DNA of 64,000 nucleotides. It comes from CAVTWS01 sp963732655 (GTDB lineage Bacteria; Actinomycetota; Acidimicrobiia; Acidimicrobiales; SHLQ01). Below the pieces are notes generated by a model. The model made no database searches and was not told where the DNA came from. It saw nothing but the letters and a program-made list of their open reading frames with translations. Made by a program: the position numbers and the translations under genes. The DNA lies in the NCBI GenBank assembly GCA_963732655.1, contig CAVTAI010000005.1, positions 1,116,001 to 1,180,000 on the forward strand, read 5' to 3'. Positions 1-9,003 of this stretch are shown piece by piece (positions within the stretch are counted from its first letter, which is position 1; every line of letters starts with the position of its first letter).

Positions 1-951
1 GCCACGTGTGCCTCGTGTGACGCCCTGATGCAGGGCCGAGCGGCCTGCATGATCTGCGGCGGAACCGAGCTCGCGGCGGCGCCGGTGCACGACGCGGCGC
101 CCGACGAGCCGTGGGCGAAACCTACGCCGTCGAGCCGATCGAAGTCCTCCGGAGCGACGGGCGCCGCGGACGAGCACAAGGACCGTGCCTCGAAGAGTGT
201 GATGGTGGTCGCCGCCGTGGCCGTCATCGGTGTCGGCGCGTTCGGCTTCACGGTCGTGACCCATGATCGATCGGAGCCGGTGTCGGTCGAGCTCGCCGGT
301 GCGCCGGGGACGGGGAATCCGGGCGGTTCCGACGCGCCTGCCGACGCCCTGGCGTTCGCCGACGAAGCCGAGGACGAGGTACCCGAAGCGCTGGCCTTCG
401 AGGACATTATCGAGGTCTACTCAGACGAGACGTGCCCCGACGAGACCGGCGCCGAGCGTTGTCTCGTCCCGGATGACTGGGAGCGACGGGCCGACGCGAC
501 TGACACCTGGTCGACCTCCTTCCCTCCTGGCGCCACCGCCCAGATGAGCGTCGGTGAACGATCGACCATTACCATCGACGAGGCGCAGGTGGGCTCGACG
601 CATTGGCGCCTGGCCTCGATCGTCTACAGCCCATCGGATCTTCCGGCCTGGGCGACCGCTGACGGCGCCGACGTGCTGGCCACCGTTACCGACGACATCG
701 TCCGCGACATGGTGAGAGCGGTGCTCGACGATCTTGGCGTCGTGCGGACCAGGCACGGTTACCCGAGATGGACCCTGTACGGCACCACCGTGGTCGAGGT
801 CCGGGCCGGCACCGACATCGGTGATCTGCGGATGATCATCCTGCCCGCCCCGGGCGGCCTGACCGCGCTGGTGTCGGTTTCGTCCCCGGGGCCGGGCGAC
901 GGCATCCCGGGGTTCGACGCGGCCATGCGCTCGATCGAGCGGGTGAACTGA
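1..951 (+). CDS. Zinc-ribbon single-pass membrane protein, 5' partial
   Basis: The frame is open from base 1, so the gene starts outside the window; an internal ATG at 28 is not convincing because two conserved-looking cysteines lie before it. The visible 316 residues begin with a C-x2-C-x9-C-x2-C zinc-ribbon pattern (Cys 3, 6, 16, 19), followed by a charged low-complexity stretch. One hydrophobic membrane segment lies at about residues 66-86, with a polar, acidic and presumably external domain of about 230 residues after it. The ribbon is expected on the cytoplasmic side. No enzymatic motif was recognised and the function is unknown. The gene ends 5 bases before the stop of the convergent acyl-CoA dehydrogenase. 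The arrangement (short zinc ribbon, one helix, secreted domain) is common among uncharacterised actinobacterial proteins. Confidence 0.6.
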   Translation, partial: ATCASCDALMQGRAACMICGGTELAAAPVHDAAPDEPWAKPTPSSRSKSSGATGAADEHKDRASKSVMVVAAVAVIGVGAFGFTVVTHDRSEPVSVELAGAPGTGNPGGSDAPADALAFADEAEDEVPEALAFEDIIEVYSDETCPDETGAERCLVPDDWERRADATDTWSTSFPPGATAQMSVGERSTITIDEAQVGSTHWRLASIVYSPSDLPAWATADGADVLATVTDDIVRDMVRAVLDDLGVVRTRHGYPRWTLYGTTVVEVRAGTDIGDLRMIILPAPGGLTALVSVSSPGPGDGIPGFDAAMRSIERVN

Positions 952-955
952 TCCG

Positions 956-2114
956 TCAGTCGACCCGGTACAGATCGCGGAGCTGGCGGGCGATGACCAT
1001 CTTCTGGATCTCGCTCGTGCCTTCGCCGATGATCATGAGCGGTGAATCCCGGTAGTACCGCTCGACCGGATACTCCGACGTGTAGCCGTTGCCGCCGTGG
1101 ATGCGCATGGCGTCGAAGGCGATCTCGAAACCGACTTCGGAGCAGAACAGCTTGGCCATGCCTGCCTCCATGTCGGCCCGGATGCCCTGGTCGAACTTCT
1201 TCGCCGCGTCGTGACACATCAGGCGGGCCGCGTGGAGCTTGGTGCCCATCTCGGCCAGCTTGAAGGCGATGGCCTGATGGTCGTAGATCGGCTTGCCGAA
1301 GGTCTCGCGTTGCTGGGCGTAGGACATCGCCGCCTCGAACGCGGCCCGCCCCACACCGACGGCTCGAGCGGCGATGTTGATGCGCCCGAGCTCGAGCCCG
1401 GAGAGCGCCATGTTGAGACCTCGGCCGTAGCCGGCTTCGTCGCCGAGCATGTGGGCGTGCGGGACCCGGTGGTCGACGTAGGTCATCTCCACCGTCTCGA
1501 TGCCCCGGTAGCCGAGCTTGTCGATCTTCTTGGAGATCGAGATGCCGCCGTAGGAGTCGCCGGGTTCCTTCTCGACGATGAAGCAGGAGATCTTGCCGTC
1601 AGGATCTTTGACCATGAGACCGACGAGGCGGCTGCGGATGCCGTTGGTGACCCACATCTTGGTGCCGTTGATGACCCAGTCGTCGCCATCGCGCACCGCC
1701 TTGCAGCGGATGGCCCGGGTATCGCTGCCCGCATCGGGTTCCGACAGCGAGAAGCAGGCCCGCCGCGCGCCGGTGGCCAGGTCGGGCAACCAACGTTCCT
1801 TCTGCTCCTGCGTGCCGAATCGGTTGATCATCGTGGAGACGATCAGGTGGCTGTTCGAGCGCGCCACCGAGCGACATGAAGCCGCGCGAGATCTCCTCGA
1901 TCAGCCGGGCATAGGTGATGTGGTCGAGACCGAGTCCGCCGTACTCCTCGGGGATCACACACCCGAACAGTCCGAACTCCTTCATCTGCTCGATCATGCC
2001 CTCGGCATAGGTGTCGTTCAGCTCGATCTCGGAGGCGTGAGGTACGACATCTTTGTCGACCCACGTCTTGATGGTGTCGACGAGCTGATCGGCGATCTCG
2101 GGATCGGTGGGCAT
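956..2114 (-). pseudogene. Acyl-CoA dehydrogenase with one frameshift
   Basis: A flavoprotein of the acyl-CoA dehydrogenase family (alpha,beta-desaturation of acyl-CoA thioesters, electrons to ETF). The N-terminal part (ATG at 2114, preceded by GAGG) reads to RGFMSLGGAL and then loses the frame near base 1856. The rest continues in another frame as NSHLIVSTMINRFG through SEPDAGSDTRAIRCKA to IIGEGTSEIQ, which carries the expected catalytic Glu. The interval is 3 x 386 + 1 bases, so removing one base (most simply C1856, giving GCGCTC-AAC in the sense strand) restores a full-length protein of about 385 residues. Either a sequencing insertion or a very recent inactivation would explain this, since no other damage is visible. 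It is convergent with the upstream zinc-ribbon gene and divergent from the FMN reductase. Confidence 0.85.
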
Positions 2115-2227
2115 CGGCACCTCGCTGCGGCAGGCCAGTAGTTCTGGGATCGTAGGGGATCGAGTCGCCCGGTTGGCAGTTGGGTCCGGTGTCGCCGGTG
2201 CCACCCGAGGGCGGGCATGATGCCGCC

Positions 2228-2734
2228 ATGGCACGTTCGATGAGCATCGTGGTGGGCAATCCACGACCCGGATCCCGGACCCGCACGGTCGCCGAGGCGG
2301 TGGGCGAGGCGTGCGTCGCGGCGATCGGCGACGTCACCACGACGGTGATCGATCTGGCCGACTTCGGCGGCCGGCTCTTCGACCCCCATGACGCCGAGGT
2401 GGTGGACCTCACCGAGTCGGTGGCGGCGTCGGACCTGCTGGTGGTCGCCAGCCCGACGTTCAAAGCCACCTACAGCGGCCTGCTCAAATGCTTCTTCGAT
2501 CGGTATCCCGGCCCCGGTCTGGCGGGCGCCGTGGCCGTACCCGTGATGATGGGCGGGAACCCGGCGCACTCGCTGGCCCCGGATGTCGCGCTGCGGCCGC
2601 TGCTGGTGGAGTTGGGAGCGTCGTGCCCGACCCGATCGCTCTACGTGACCGACCCCGATCTCGACCGGCTCGTCGACGTCATCCGCGCCTGGGCGGACGG
2701 CGCCGGTCCGATCCTCGCCCGCGCCCTCGGGTGA
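2228..2734 (+). CDS. NADPH-dependent FMN reductase (flavodoxin fold)
   Basis: A 168-residue protein of the NADPH-dependent FMN reductase (SsuE/MsuE-like) family, which supplies reduced FMN to monooxygenases. After the ATG the sequence shows a beta strand and phosphate-binding loop (IVVGNPRPGSRT, about residues 6-17). A second conserved segment (VVASPTFKATYSGLLKCFFD, about residues 71-90) corresponds to the isoalloxazine-contacting loop. The ATG at 2228 is preferred because it is followed directly by the first strand; an upstream in-frame TTG would add residues without family resemblance. GAGGG lies upstream of the start. It is divergent from the acyl-CoA dehydrogenase and convergent with folD, with only 7 bases between the stop codons. 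The partner monooxygenase cannot be assigned from the sequence. Confidence 0.75.
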   Translation: MARSMSIVVGNPRPGSRTRTVAEAVGEACVAAIGDVTTTVIDLADFGGRLFDPHDAEVVDLTESVAASDLLVVASPTFKATYSGLLKCFFDRYPGPGLAGAVAVPVMMGGNPAHSLAPDVALRPLLVELGASCPTRSLYVTDPDLDRLVDVIRAWADGAGPILARALG

Positions 2735-2741
2735 TCCGACC

Positions 2742-3629
2742 TCAGGCGGGAAAGGCGCCTTGCATCCGCGCCGCCGCCAGGGTGTTCTCGAGCAGGCAGG
2801 CGATGGTCATCGGGCCGGTCCCGCCCGGCATCGGAGTGATGGCACCGGCGATCGCTTGTACGGAATCGAAATCGACGTCGCCGACGACGCCGGCCTCGGT
2901 GCGGGAGATGCCGACGTCGATCACGGCCGCACCCCGTTTGACGTGCGCGGCGGTGACCATCCCGGCCGAGCCGGCGGCCGCGACGATGATGTCGGCCTCC
3001 CGGCACACCTCCACGAGATCGGCAGTTCGCGAGTGGGCGAGGCACACCGTGGCGTCGGTCCCTTTCCGGCCGAGCAGCAGGACCTGGGGGAGCCCGACGA
3101 GGGTCGAGCGGCCGATCACCACGGCTCGCCGGCCCGAGGTCGGCACGCCGTAACGCTCGAGCAGTCGCATCACGCCGAGTGGGGTACACGGCACGTGACC
3201 AGGCTTCCCGCGAACGAGGCGTCCCATGGACCGTTCGGTGAGGCCGTCGACATCCTTCTCCGGCGGCACGAGATCCAGGACCCGCTCGGCGTCGAGCCCC
3301 GGAGGCAGCGGCAGCTGGACGAGGATGCCGTGCACCCCCGGATCGGCGGCGAGCGCTCCGACGGTGTCTTCGACCTGGGCCTGGCTCACATCGGACCCGA
3401 GGCCGACGTGGCGAGACATCATGCCCGCCTCGGCCGCCTTCTTCTGCTTGTTGCGGACGTAGAGCTGGCTCGGCTTGTCGTCGCCGACGAGCACGGTGGC
3501 CAGACACACGGGTGGCGATCCGGCGGCCTCGACAGTCGCCCGTAGCGCCAGCACCATCTCGTCACGGAGGCGGTTGCCGTCCATCACGATGGCCCCACCG
3601 GGGGTCCGTGGATCGGTCTCGGAGGTCAT
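2742..3629 (-). CDS. folD: Bifunctional methylenetetrahydrofolate dehydrogenase/cyclohydrolase
   Basis: FolD interconverts 5,10-methylene-THF, methenyl-THF and 10-formyl-THF in the cytoplasm. The 295-residue product has the catalytic Tyr57-x3-Lys61 pair (YVRNK), the GILVQLPLP block with Gln106, and Asp129 in KDVDG. The PCTP segment, the nucleotide-binding VVIGRSTLVG and the PGGTGPMT motif near the C-terminus are also present. Its length is normal for the family. The ATG overlaps the stop codon of fhs (ATGA, 3626-3629), so the two are translationally coupled. The pairing is functionally coherent because Fhs uses formate to make, or releases formate from, the 10-formyl-THF that FolD produces. 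The formate dehydrogenase operon 3.5 kb away supports a role in C1 disposal. Confidence 0.95.
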   Translation of the reverse strand: MTSETDPRTPGGAIVMDGNRLRDEMVLALRATVEAAGSPPVCLATVLVGDDKPSQLYVRNKQKKAAEAGMMSRHVGLGSDVSQAQVEDTVGALAADPGVHGILVQLPLPPGLDAERVLDLVPPEKDVDGLTERSMGRLVRGKPGHVPCTPLGVMRLLERYGVPTSGRRAVVIGRSTLVGLPQVLLLGRKGTDATVCLAHSRTADLVEVCREADIIVAAAGSAGMVTAAHVKRGAAVIDVGISRTEAGVVGDVDFDSVQAIAGAITPMPGGTGPMTIACLLENTLAAARMQGAFPA

Positions 3630-5323
3630 GACAAACCCACGATCTCGCCCACGTCGTCGAGGTCGATGGAGGCGGCGGCCGGCGCCGAACCCAAGCCCGG
3701 CATCGTACGCATCTCCCCGCAGATGGGGTAGATGAATCCAGCACCGACCGAGGCTCTGACCTCACGCACGTTCAACGTGTGACCAGTGGGGGCGCCCGTC
3801 AGCGTCGGGTCGGCCGAGATGGACAGGTGGGTCTTGGCGATGCACACCGGGAGACCAGCGAAGCCGTTGCGGGAGAAGGAGGCCAGTTGGCGTTTGGCGG
3901 CGGGGGAGTACGAGACGTCGGCGGCGCCGTAGATGCGCGTGGCGACGGTGGCGATCTTGTCCTCGAGCGACAGGTCGTCCGGGTAGAGGAAGCGGAAAGT
4001 CGAGGGCTCCTCACAGGCCTCGACGACGGCGCGAGCGAGGTCGACGGCCCCGGCGCCCCCGTCGGCGAAGTGGGTGCTCAGAGCTACCCGGGCCCCGAGC
4101 TGCTCAGCGATCTCGCGGATCGCCGCATGTTCGGACGGGTGGTCGGTGGGAAAGGCGTTGATGGCGACGACCGGCGACACGCCGTGGGCGAGGACGTTGT
4201 CGATCTGTTTGGCCAGGTTCGCGGCTCCGGCGCGGACGTCGTCTGGGTTCTCGGCGAGCAGCTCAGGGGGCAGCGGTTTGCCGGCCACGATGCGGTATCG
4301 GCCGGAGTGTGCCTTGAGGGCCCGTACCGTGGCGACGAGCACCGCGGCGTCCGGCACGAGCCCCGAGGCTCGGCACTTGATGTTGAAGAACCGTTCGGCG
4401 CCCATGTCGGCACCGAATCCCGCCTCGGTGATGAGGTAGTCGCCGGTTCGGATGCCGATGAGGTCACCCATGATCGAGCTGTTGCCGTGGGCGATGTTGC
4501 CGAACGGCCCGGCGTGCACGATGACGGGCGTGTGCTCCAGTGTCTGCAACAAGTTGGGTTTGAGCGCTTCCCGGAGGATCACGGCCATCGCACCGGCACC
4601 GTCGAGCTCCTCGGCGGTGACCGGCGTACCTGAGGTGGTCGAGCCGACCACGATGCGCCCGAGGCGGGCCCGCAGGTCCACGAGGGAGGTCGCCAGGGCG
4701 AGGATGGCCATCACCTCGGATGCCGCCGTGATGTCGAACCCGGTCTGGCGGGTCACGCCGTCCTCGCGGCCACCGAGGCCGACGACGATGTTCCGCAGCG
4801 CCCGGTCGTTGACGTCGAGGACCCGGCGCCAGGCGATCTCGCGGAGGTCGAGGTCGAGCTCGTTGCCCTGATGGAGATGGTTGTCGAGCATGGCGGCCAG
4901 AAGGTTGTGGGCCGCGGTGACGGCGTGGAAGTCGCCCGTGAGATGGAGGTTGAGCAGCTCCATCGGGACGACCTGGCTGTATCCACCGCCGGCGGCGCCG
5001 CCTTTGATGCCGAACGTGGGGCCCATCGACGGCTGCCGCAGGGACAAGGTGGCGCGTTTGCCGATGTGGGCCATGGCCTGACCCAGCCCCACCGTGGTGG
5101 TGGTCTTGCCCTCCCCGAGCGGGGTCGGGGTGATGGCGGTCACGACCACGTACTTGGCCGGTGGTCGGTCGGCGAGGGCGTCGATCGCCTCCAGGCGGAT
5201 CTTGGCGACATCGTCACCGTGAGGCTCGAGGAACTCGTGGGGCAGACCCATCGAATCGGCGATGTCGGTGAGAGGGGCCAGCTTGGCGCTCTGGGCGATC
5301 TCGAGGTCCGACGGAATGGTCAA
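3626..5323 (-). CDS. fhs: Formate-tetrahydrofolate ligase
   Basis: Fhs catalyses ATP-dependent formylation of tetrahydrofolate by formate (reversible), yielding 10-formyl-THF. The 565-residue protein has the P-loop-like TPTPLGEGKTT (residues 65-75), the Gly-rich GIKGGAAGGGYSQVVP segment and the expected family length. The start is taken as the TTG at 5323, preceded by GGGAG and followed by TIPSDLEIAQ, where family similarity begins. The frame stays open upstream to 5524 through a Val-Pro-Ala-His-Pro repeat, but that extension does not resemble the family. fhs is first in an operon with folD (4-base overlap) and divergent from a crotonase gene across a 214-base region that holds a 15-bp G-rich tandem array. 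Confidence 0.94.
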   Translation of the reverse strand: MTIPSDLEIAQSAKLAPLTDIADSMGLPHEFLEPHGDDVAKIRLEAIDALADRPPAKYVVVTAITPTPLGEGKTTTTVGLGQAMAHIGKRATLSLRQPSMGPTFGIKGGAAGGGYSQVVPMELLNLHLTGDFHAVTAAHNLLAAMLDNHLHQGNELDLDLREIAWRRVLDVNDRALRNIVVGLGGREDGVTRQTGFDITAASEVMAILALATSLVDLRARLGRIVVGSTTSGTPVTAEELDGAGAMAVILREALKPNLLQTLEHTPVIVHAGPFGNIAHGNSSIMGDLIGIRTGDYLITEAGFGADMGAERFFNIKCRASGLVPDAAVLVATVRALKAHSGRYRIVAGKPLPPELLAENPDDVRAGAANLAKQIDNVLAHGVSPVVAINAFPTDHPSEHAAIREIAEQLGARVALSTHFADGGAGAVDLARAVVEACEEPSTFRFLYPDDLSLEDKIATVATRIYGAADVSYSPAAKRQLASFSRNGFAGLPVCIAKTHLSISADPTLTGAPTGHTLNVREVRASVGAGFIYPICGEMRTMPGLGSAPAAASIDLDDVGEIVGLS

Positions 5324-5376
5324 TGGTCGCTCCCTGGTCCGGCGGCTGGCTCGTCGGGCCGGATCGTAGTTGCCCG

Positions 5377-5473
5377 GCACTGGGTGGGCGGGCACTGGGT
5401 GGGCGGGCACTGGGTGGGCGGGCACTGGGTGGGCAGGCACTGGGTGGGCAGGCACTGGGTGGGCAGGCACAGG
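5377..5473. repeat. 15-bp G-rich tandem array, six units plus a partial
   Basis: Six consecutive 15-bp units of the type GCACTGGGTGGGCRG start at 5377 and end at 5466, followed by a partial unit. On the plus strand each unit carries three or two closely spaced G-runs, so the array satisfies the pattern of four GGG tracts separated by 1-4 bases several times over, as in G-quadruplex-forming DNA. Read on the minus strand in the fhs frame it encodes a (Val-Pro-Ala-His-Pro) repeat. It lies between the divergent starts of fhs and the crotonase gene. Units 1-3 have GGGCGG and units 4-6 GGGCAG, which suggests stepwise duplication. Confidence 0.85.
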
Positions 5474-5537
5474 CTCGTCTGGCTCGTTCGGCGAACGTGA
5501 GTCAGAATCGCCCCTACCCAGCAAGAGGAGATGACCT

Positions 5538-6389
5538 GTGAGCGAACCCGTGATCCTGGTCGATCAACCGGCACCGATGGTCAGCCGTATCACCATGAAC
5601 CGGCCCGAGAAGCGAAACGCCCTCAACCATCCGTTGAGGGGCGCCATCTTGGACACCCTTCGGGCCAACGACCAGGACCCCGAGGTGCGGGTGACGATCA
5701 TCCGCGGCGCGGGCCCGTCGTTTTCCGCCGGCTACGACCTCGGCGGCGGCAACGAAGGCCATGACCTCCCGTTCTACACGCCCGGCGGCGAGGGCCATTG
5801 GCCCCGCCATGTGACCGAGGGCTGGATGAGCATCTGGGACCTCGCCAAACCCGTCATCGCCCAGGTCCACGGCTTCTGTCTGGCCGGGGGGAGCGAGCTG
5901 GCGACGGGGTGCGACCTGGTCTACATCGCCGAGGACGCCCAGATGGGCTATCCCGCGGTGCGGTTCGGTGTGCCCGACATGCATTTCCATCCGTGGTTCC
6001 TCGGCATGCGGCGAGCCATGGAGATGATGATCACGGGGGACTCGATCTCGGGCGTCGACGCGGTCGCCGAGGGCTGGGCCAACCGGGCGTTCCCGGCCGA
6101 CGAGCTCGACGATGCCGTGATCGAGGTGGCGCAACGCATCTGCACGATCCCGGCCGAGCTGGTGCAGCTCAACAAGCGCATCGTGCACCGTCAGATGGAC
6201 CACATGGGCCTGCGCTCGGGCATCCGGGCGGGCACCGAGTTGTGCGCCCTCGGCACGCACACGAAGGCCATGGCCGAGTTCACCGGCGCCATCCGCGACC
6301 GGGGTCTCACCGCCGCCCTCCAGGAACGAGACTCGCCCTTCGGCGACTATCGAACGGGCGACCAGCCGGCGAAGCCGCCCTACGCCTGA
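5538..6389 (+). CDS. Enoyl-CoA hydratase/isomerase family protein
   Basis: A 283-residue crotonase-fold protein. The oxyanion-hole segments are seen at FSAGYDL and GFCLAGGSELA, and the N-terminal MNRPEKRNAL block is typical. Crotonases act on acyl-CoA thioesters in the cytoplasm as trimers or dimers of trimers. The exact reaction (hydration, isomerisation, C-C cleavage) cannot be read from the motifs. The GTG start at 5538 has AGGAG eight bases upstream. The C-terminal 60 residues are longer and more proline-rich than in minimal hydratases. It is divergent from fhs and followed after 126 bases by a flavin reductase in the same direction. Confidence 0.85.
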   Translation: MSEPVILVDQPAPMVSRITMNRPEKRNALNHPLRGAILDTLRANDQDPEVRVTIIRGAGPSFSAGYDLGGGNEGHDLPFYTPGGEGHWPRHVTEGWMSIWDLAKPVIAQVHGFCLAGGSELATGCDLVYIAEDAQMGYPAVRFGVPDMHFHPWFLGMRRAMEMMITGDSISGVDAVAEGWANRAFPADELDDAVIEVAQRICTIPAELVQLNKRIVHRQMDHMGLRSGIRAGTELCALGTHTKAMAEFTGAIRDRGLTAALQERDSPFGDYRTGDQPAKPPYA

Positions 6390-6515
6390 TCGAGCGTCGG
6401 GCCGGTTCGCGGCGGGCCCGCGGGATTGCCGTACAGTGCGACGGCCCAGCCCGCGCGGTCGGCACGCGACATCGACCACTGTCGACGACCCAGAACCTGT
6501 GAGAGAGGCTCCGCC

Positions 6516-7010
6516 GTGACCACCATCGACTCCGCGGTGTTCCGCCAGGTGCTCGGACACTTCCCGACCGGGGTCACCGTCGTCACCGCGTGCAACGACG
6601 ACGGCCCGGTCGGAACGACAATCGGTTCGTTCACCTCGGTCTCGCTCGATCCGCCGCTGGTCGGGTTCCTCCCCATGTCGACCTCGAACTCGTGGCCGGT
6701 GATCGAGCAGACGAACTCGTTCTGCGTCAACGTGCTGGGTGACGACCAGGGCGACCTCTGCTGGACCTTCGCCTCGTCGTCCGCCGGCGACAAGTTCGTC
6801 GATGTCCCGTGGGAGGCGGCGCCCAGTGGGTGCCCGATCCTCGGTGGTGCCATCGCGTGGATCGACTGTTCGGTGGAAGCCGTCCACGTGATGGGCGACC
6901 ACCTCTTCGTGCTCGGTCGCGTGCAAGCGCTCGCCGTCGTCGACGATCCGGGTGATCCGCTGCTGTTCTTCCGCGGCAAGCTGCGCTCACTAGCCGGCAT
7001 CGAGGACTGA
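6516..7010 (+). CDS. Flavin reductase-like, FMN-binding split-barrel protein
   Basis: A 164-residue member of the flavin reductase domain family (HpaC-like), which reduces FMN or FAD with NAD(P)H for two-component monooxygenases. The opening FRQVLGHFPTGVTVVTA, the SFTSVSLDPPLVGF block (flavin contact) and the C-terminal HLFVLGRV/LLFFRGKL segments are typical. The GTG at 6516 has GAGAGAGG upstream and starts just before the conserved region. A possible -10 box TACAGT lies at 6432-6437, which would give a leader of roughly 70 bases. No oxygenase partner is adjacent; the next gene is the formate dehydrogenase catalytic subunit. Confidence 0.82.
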   Translation: MTTIDSAVFRQVLGHFPTGVTVVTACNDDGPVGTTIGSFTSVSLDPPLVGFLPMSTSNSWPVIEQTNSFCVNVLGDDQGDLCWTFASSSAGDKFVDVPWEAAPSGCPILGGAIAWIDCSVEAVHVMGDHLFVLGRVQALAVVDDPGDPLLFFRGKLRSLAGIED

Positions 7011-7040
7011 CGTCCCTGTCGGCCGTTCCAACGGTGTCGG

Positions 7041-7046
7041 TAATCT
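7041..7046 (+). promoter_or_regulatory. Possible -10 box for the formate dehydrogenase operon
   Basis: TAATCT fits the actinobacterial TANNNT -10 consensus and lies 43 bases before the fdhA ATG, in the only intergenic stretch upstream of the operon (7011-7083). A purine-rich ribosome binding site (GAGAGGGGG, 7067-7075) follows. No convincing -35 box was found at the usual distance, so the call is tentative. Confidence 0.35.
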
Positions 7047-7083
7047 GAGCTGGTACCCACAGCTGCGAGAGGGGGTGACAGAC

Positions 7084-9003
7084 ATGAACTACACACGCCT
7101 CACCACGCCGCTCGTGCGGGTCGACGGCGAGCTTCGTCCCTCGTCGTGGGACGTCGCTCTCGATCGGGCCGCGGCCGGTTTTGCGCACGCACGCGACAAC
7201 CGCGGGCCGGACGCCGTCGGCGTCTTCTCGTGCTCGAAGAGCACCAACGAGATGAACTTCGTGGCCCAGAAATTTGCCCGCGTCGCCGTCGGCACCAACA
7301 ACATCGACTCCTGCAATCGAACCTGACACGCACCGTCGGTGGTCGGTCTGGCCACCGTGTTCGGAGCGGGCGGGGGAACCTCGTCCTATGCCGAAGTCGA
7401 AGCGGCTGACGTCATCGTCATGTGGGGCTCCAACGCCCGCGCCGCCCATCCGATCTTCTTCCACCACGTCCTCAAGGCCGTGCACCGCGGCGCGCGCCTC
7501 TTCGTGGTCGACCCTCGGCGCACCGCGACCGCGGAGTGGGCCGACCTGTGGCTCGGCAACCACGTCGGTACGGATATCGCCCTCGCCAACACCATGGCCC
7601 ATGAGATCATCGCCGCCGGCCTGGTCCACGCCGACTTCGTCGAGCGGGCCACGGTCGGCTTCGAGGACTTCGCCGCCTCGGTCGAGGAATGGACCCTGGA
7701 GCGGGGCAGCGCCGTCACCGGGGTCCCGGCGGACGCCATCCGGGAGATGGCTCACGCCTACGCCCGGGCCGACCGTGCCCAGTTGTGCTGGACCCTCGGG
7801 ATCACCGAGCACCACAACGCCGTCGACAACGTCCTGGCCCTCATCAACCTGGCGCTCTTGTGCGGTCACGTCGGCCGTTACGGCTCCGGCGTCAACCCGC
7901 TCCGGGGCCAGAACAACGTCCAAGGGGGTGGCGACATGGGCGCGATCCCGAATCGCCTGCCCGGGTTCCAGGACATCGTCGACCCCGAGATCCGCGCTCG
8001 GTTCGACACGGCCTGGGGCTCGACGATTCCGGATCATTACGGATGGCACCTCACCCAGATGTTCGAGGCCATGGGTCGAGGCGACCTCACCGCGCTGTAC
8101 GTGATCGGCGAGAACCCGGCCCAGTCCGAGGCCGACAACGGGCACGCCATCGAGCTGCTGTGCGGTCTCGACCACCTCGTCGTGCAGGACATGTTCCTCA
8201 CTCGCACCGCCCAACTCGCCGACGTCGTCCTGCCATCGGCCGCCGGCTGGTGCGAGACCGAAGGAACCGTCACGAACTCCGAGCGACGTGTGCAACGGGT
8301 CCGCAAGGCGCTCGAACCGCCAGGGGAGGCCCGGGCCGATCATGAGATCGTGCTCGACGTGTGCCGCCGGCTGGGCCACGACTGGTCCTACCCGACCAGC
8401 GAGGACATCTGGAACGAGGTGCGGAGCCTGTCGCCGATGCACGCCGGGATGAGCTACGCACGCCTCGATGACCTCGGTGGGATCCAGTGGCCGTGCCCGC
8501 ACGACGATCGGCTCGAGCCGAGCTACCTGCACGGTCGCCTGTGGGCCGACGACCCCGCGGATCGGGGGCGTCTGGCCCCGTTCAGCGTCGTCCACGACGA
8601 ACCGCCGGTCGATCGGTGCACGCCCGAGTTCCCGCTCCGCCTCACGACCGGTCGGCGCCTCGACTCGTACAACACCGGTGTGCAGACCGGTTCGTACGCC
8701 AGCCCACTGCGTCGTGGCGAGACCCTCGACCTGTCGCCCGAGGATGCACTCCAGCTCGACGTGAGCGCCGGTGAAGTGGTGCGGGTCACCTCCCGGCGAG
8801 GGTCGGTGCTCGTCCCGGTGGCGCTCGATCCGGCATTGCGCCCCGGATTGGTGTTCATGACGTTCCACTTCCCGGATCAGGTCGACACCAACGTGTTGAC
8901 GATCGAAGCGAACGACCCGCGTTCGGGCACCGCCGAGTTCAAGGCGGCCGCCGTCCGGGTCGAGAAGCTCGCAGCAGCCGAGCGGGAGCCGGCGTGGATC
9001 TGA
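7084..9003 (+). CDS. fdhA: Formate dehydrogenase catalytic subunit, selenoprotein (Sec81 at UGA 7324-7326)
   Basis: Catalytic and molybdopterin-binding half of a NAD-linked, FdsA-like formate dehydrogenase. The frame is interrupted only by TGA at 7324-7326, at the point where the family has the Mo-ligating Cys/Sec: NNIDSCNRT-U-HAPSVVGL. The conserved following His (His82) and the full remaining molybdopterin domains (MWGSNARAAHPIFF, VVDPRRT, QNNVQGGGDMGA, YVIGENPAQSE, LPLRLTTGRRLDSYNT) are intact in the same frame. A SECIS hairpin follows the UGA. Length including Sec is 639 residues. The ATG at 7084 is chosen because GAGAGGGGG sits 8 bases upstream; a GTG at 7075 overlaps it. The N-terminal 4Fe-4S domain usual for this subunit is absent here and is encoded at the end of the third gene. 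The 3' end overlaps the next gene by 10 bases. selABCD are not in the window. Confidence 0.93.
7324..7360 (+). promoter_or_regulatory. SECIS element directing Sec insertion at UGA 7324
   Basis: Directly downstream of the UGA the RNA can fold into an 8-bp stem (7337-7344 with 7350-7357; one G-U pair). The 5-base apical loop is GGUCU (7345-7349). Bacterial SECIS elements lie just 3' of the UGA inside the coding region. In the E. coli fdhF element, as recalled, the loop bases GGUCU occupy positions 22-26 counted from the U of UGA, and here they occupy the same positions. Both the hairpin and its spacing are seen in the sequence; recognition by SelB is inferred. Confidence 0.9.

Noticed and set aside
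3626..5524. Fhs with a 67-residue N-terminal (VPAHP)n extension
   Set aside because: Family similarity starts at the TTG at 5323, which has GGGAG in front; no comparable ribosome binding site precedes 5524. The extended form is kept only as a possibility in the repeat finding.
7084..7326. fdhA as a pseudogene truncated by a stop codon
   Set aside because: The UGA stands at the Sec/Cys position of the family, the frame continues intact for 559 codons, and a SECIS hairpin with correct spacing follows.
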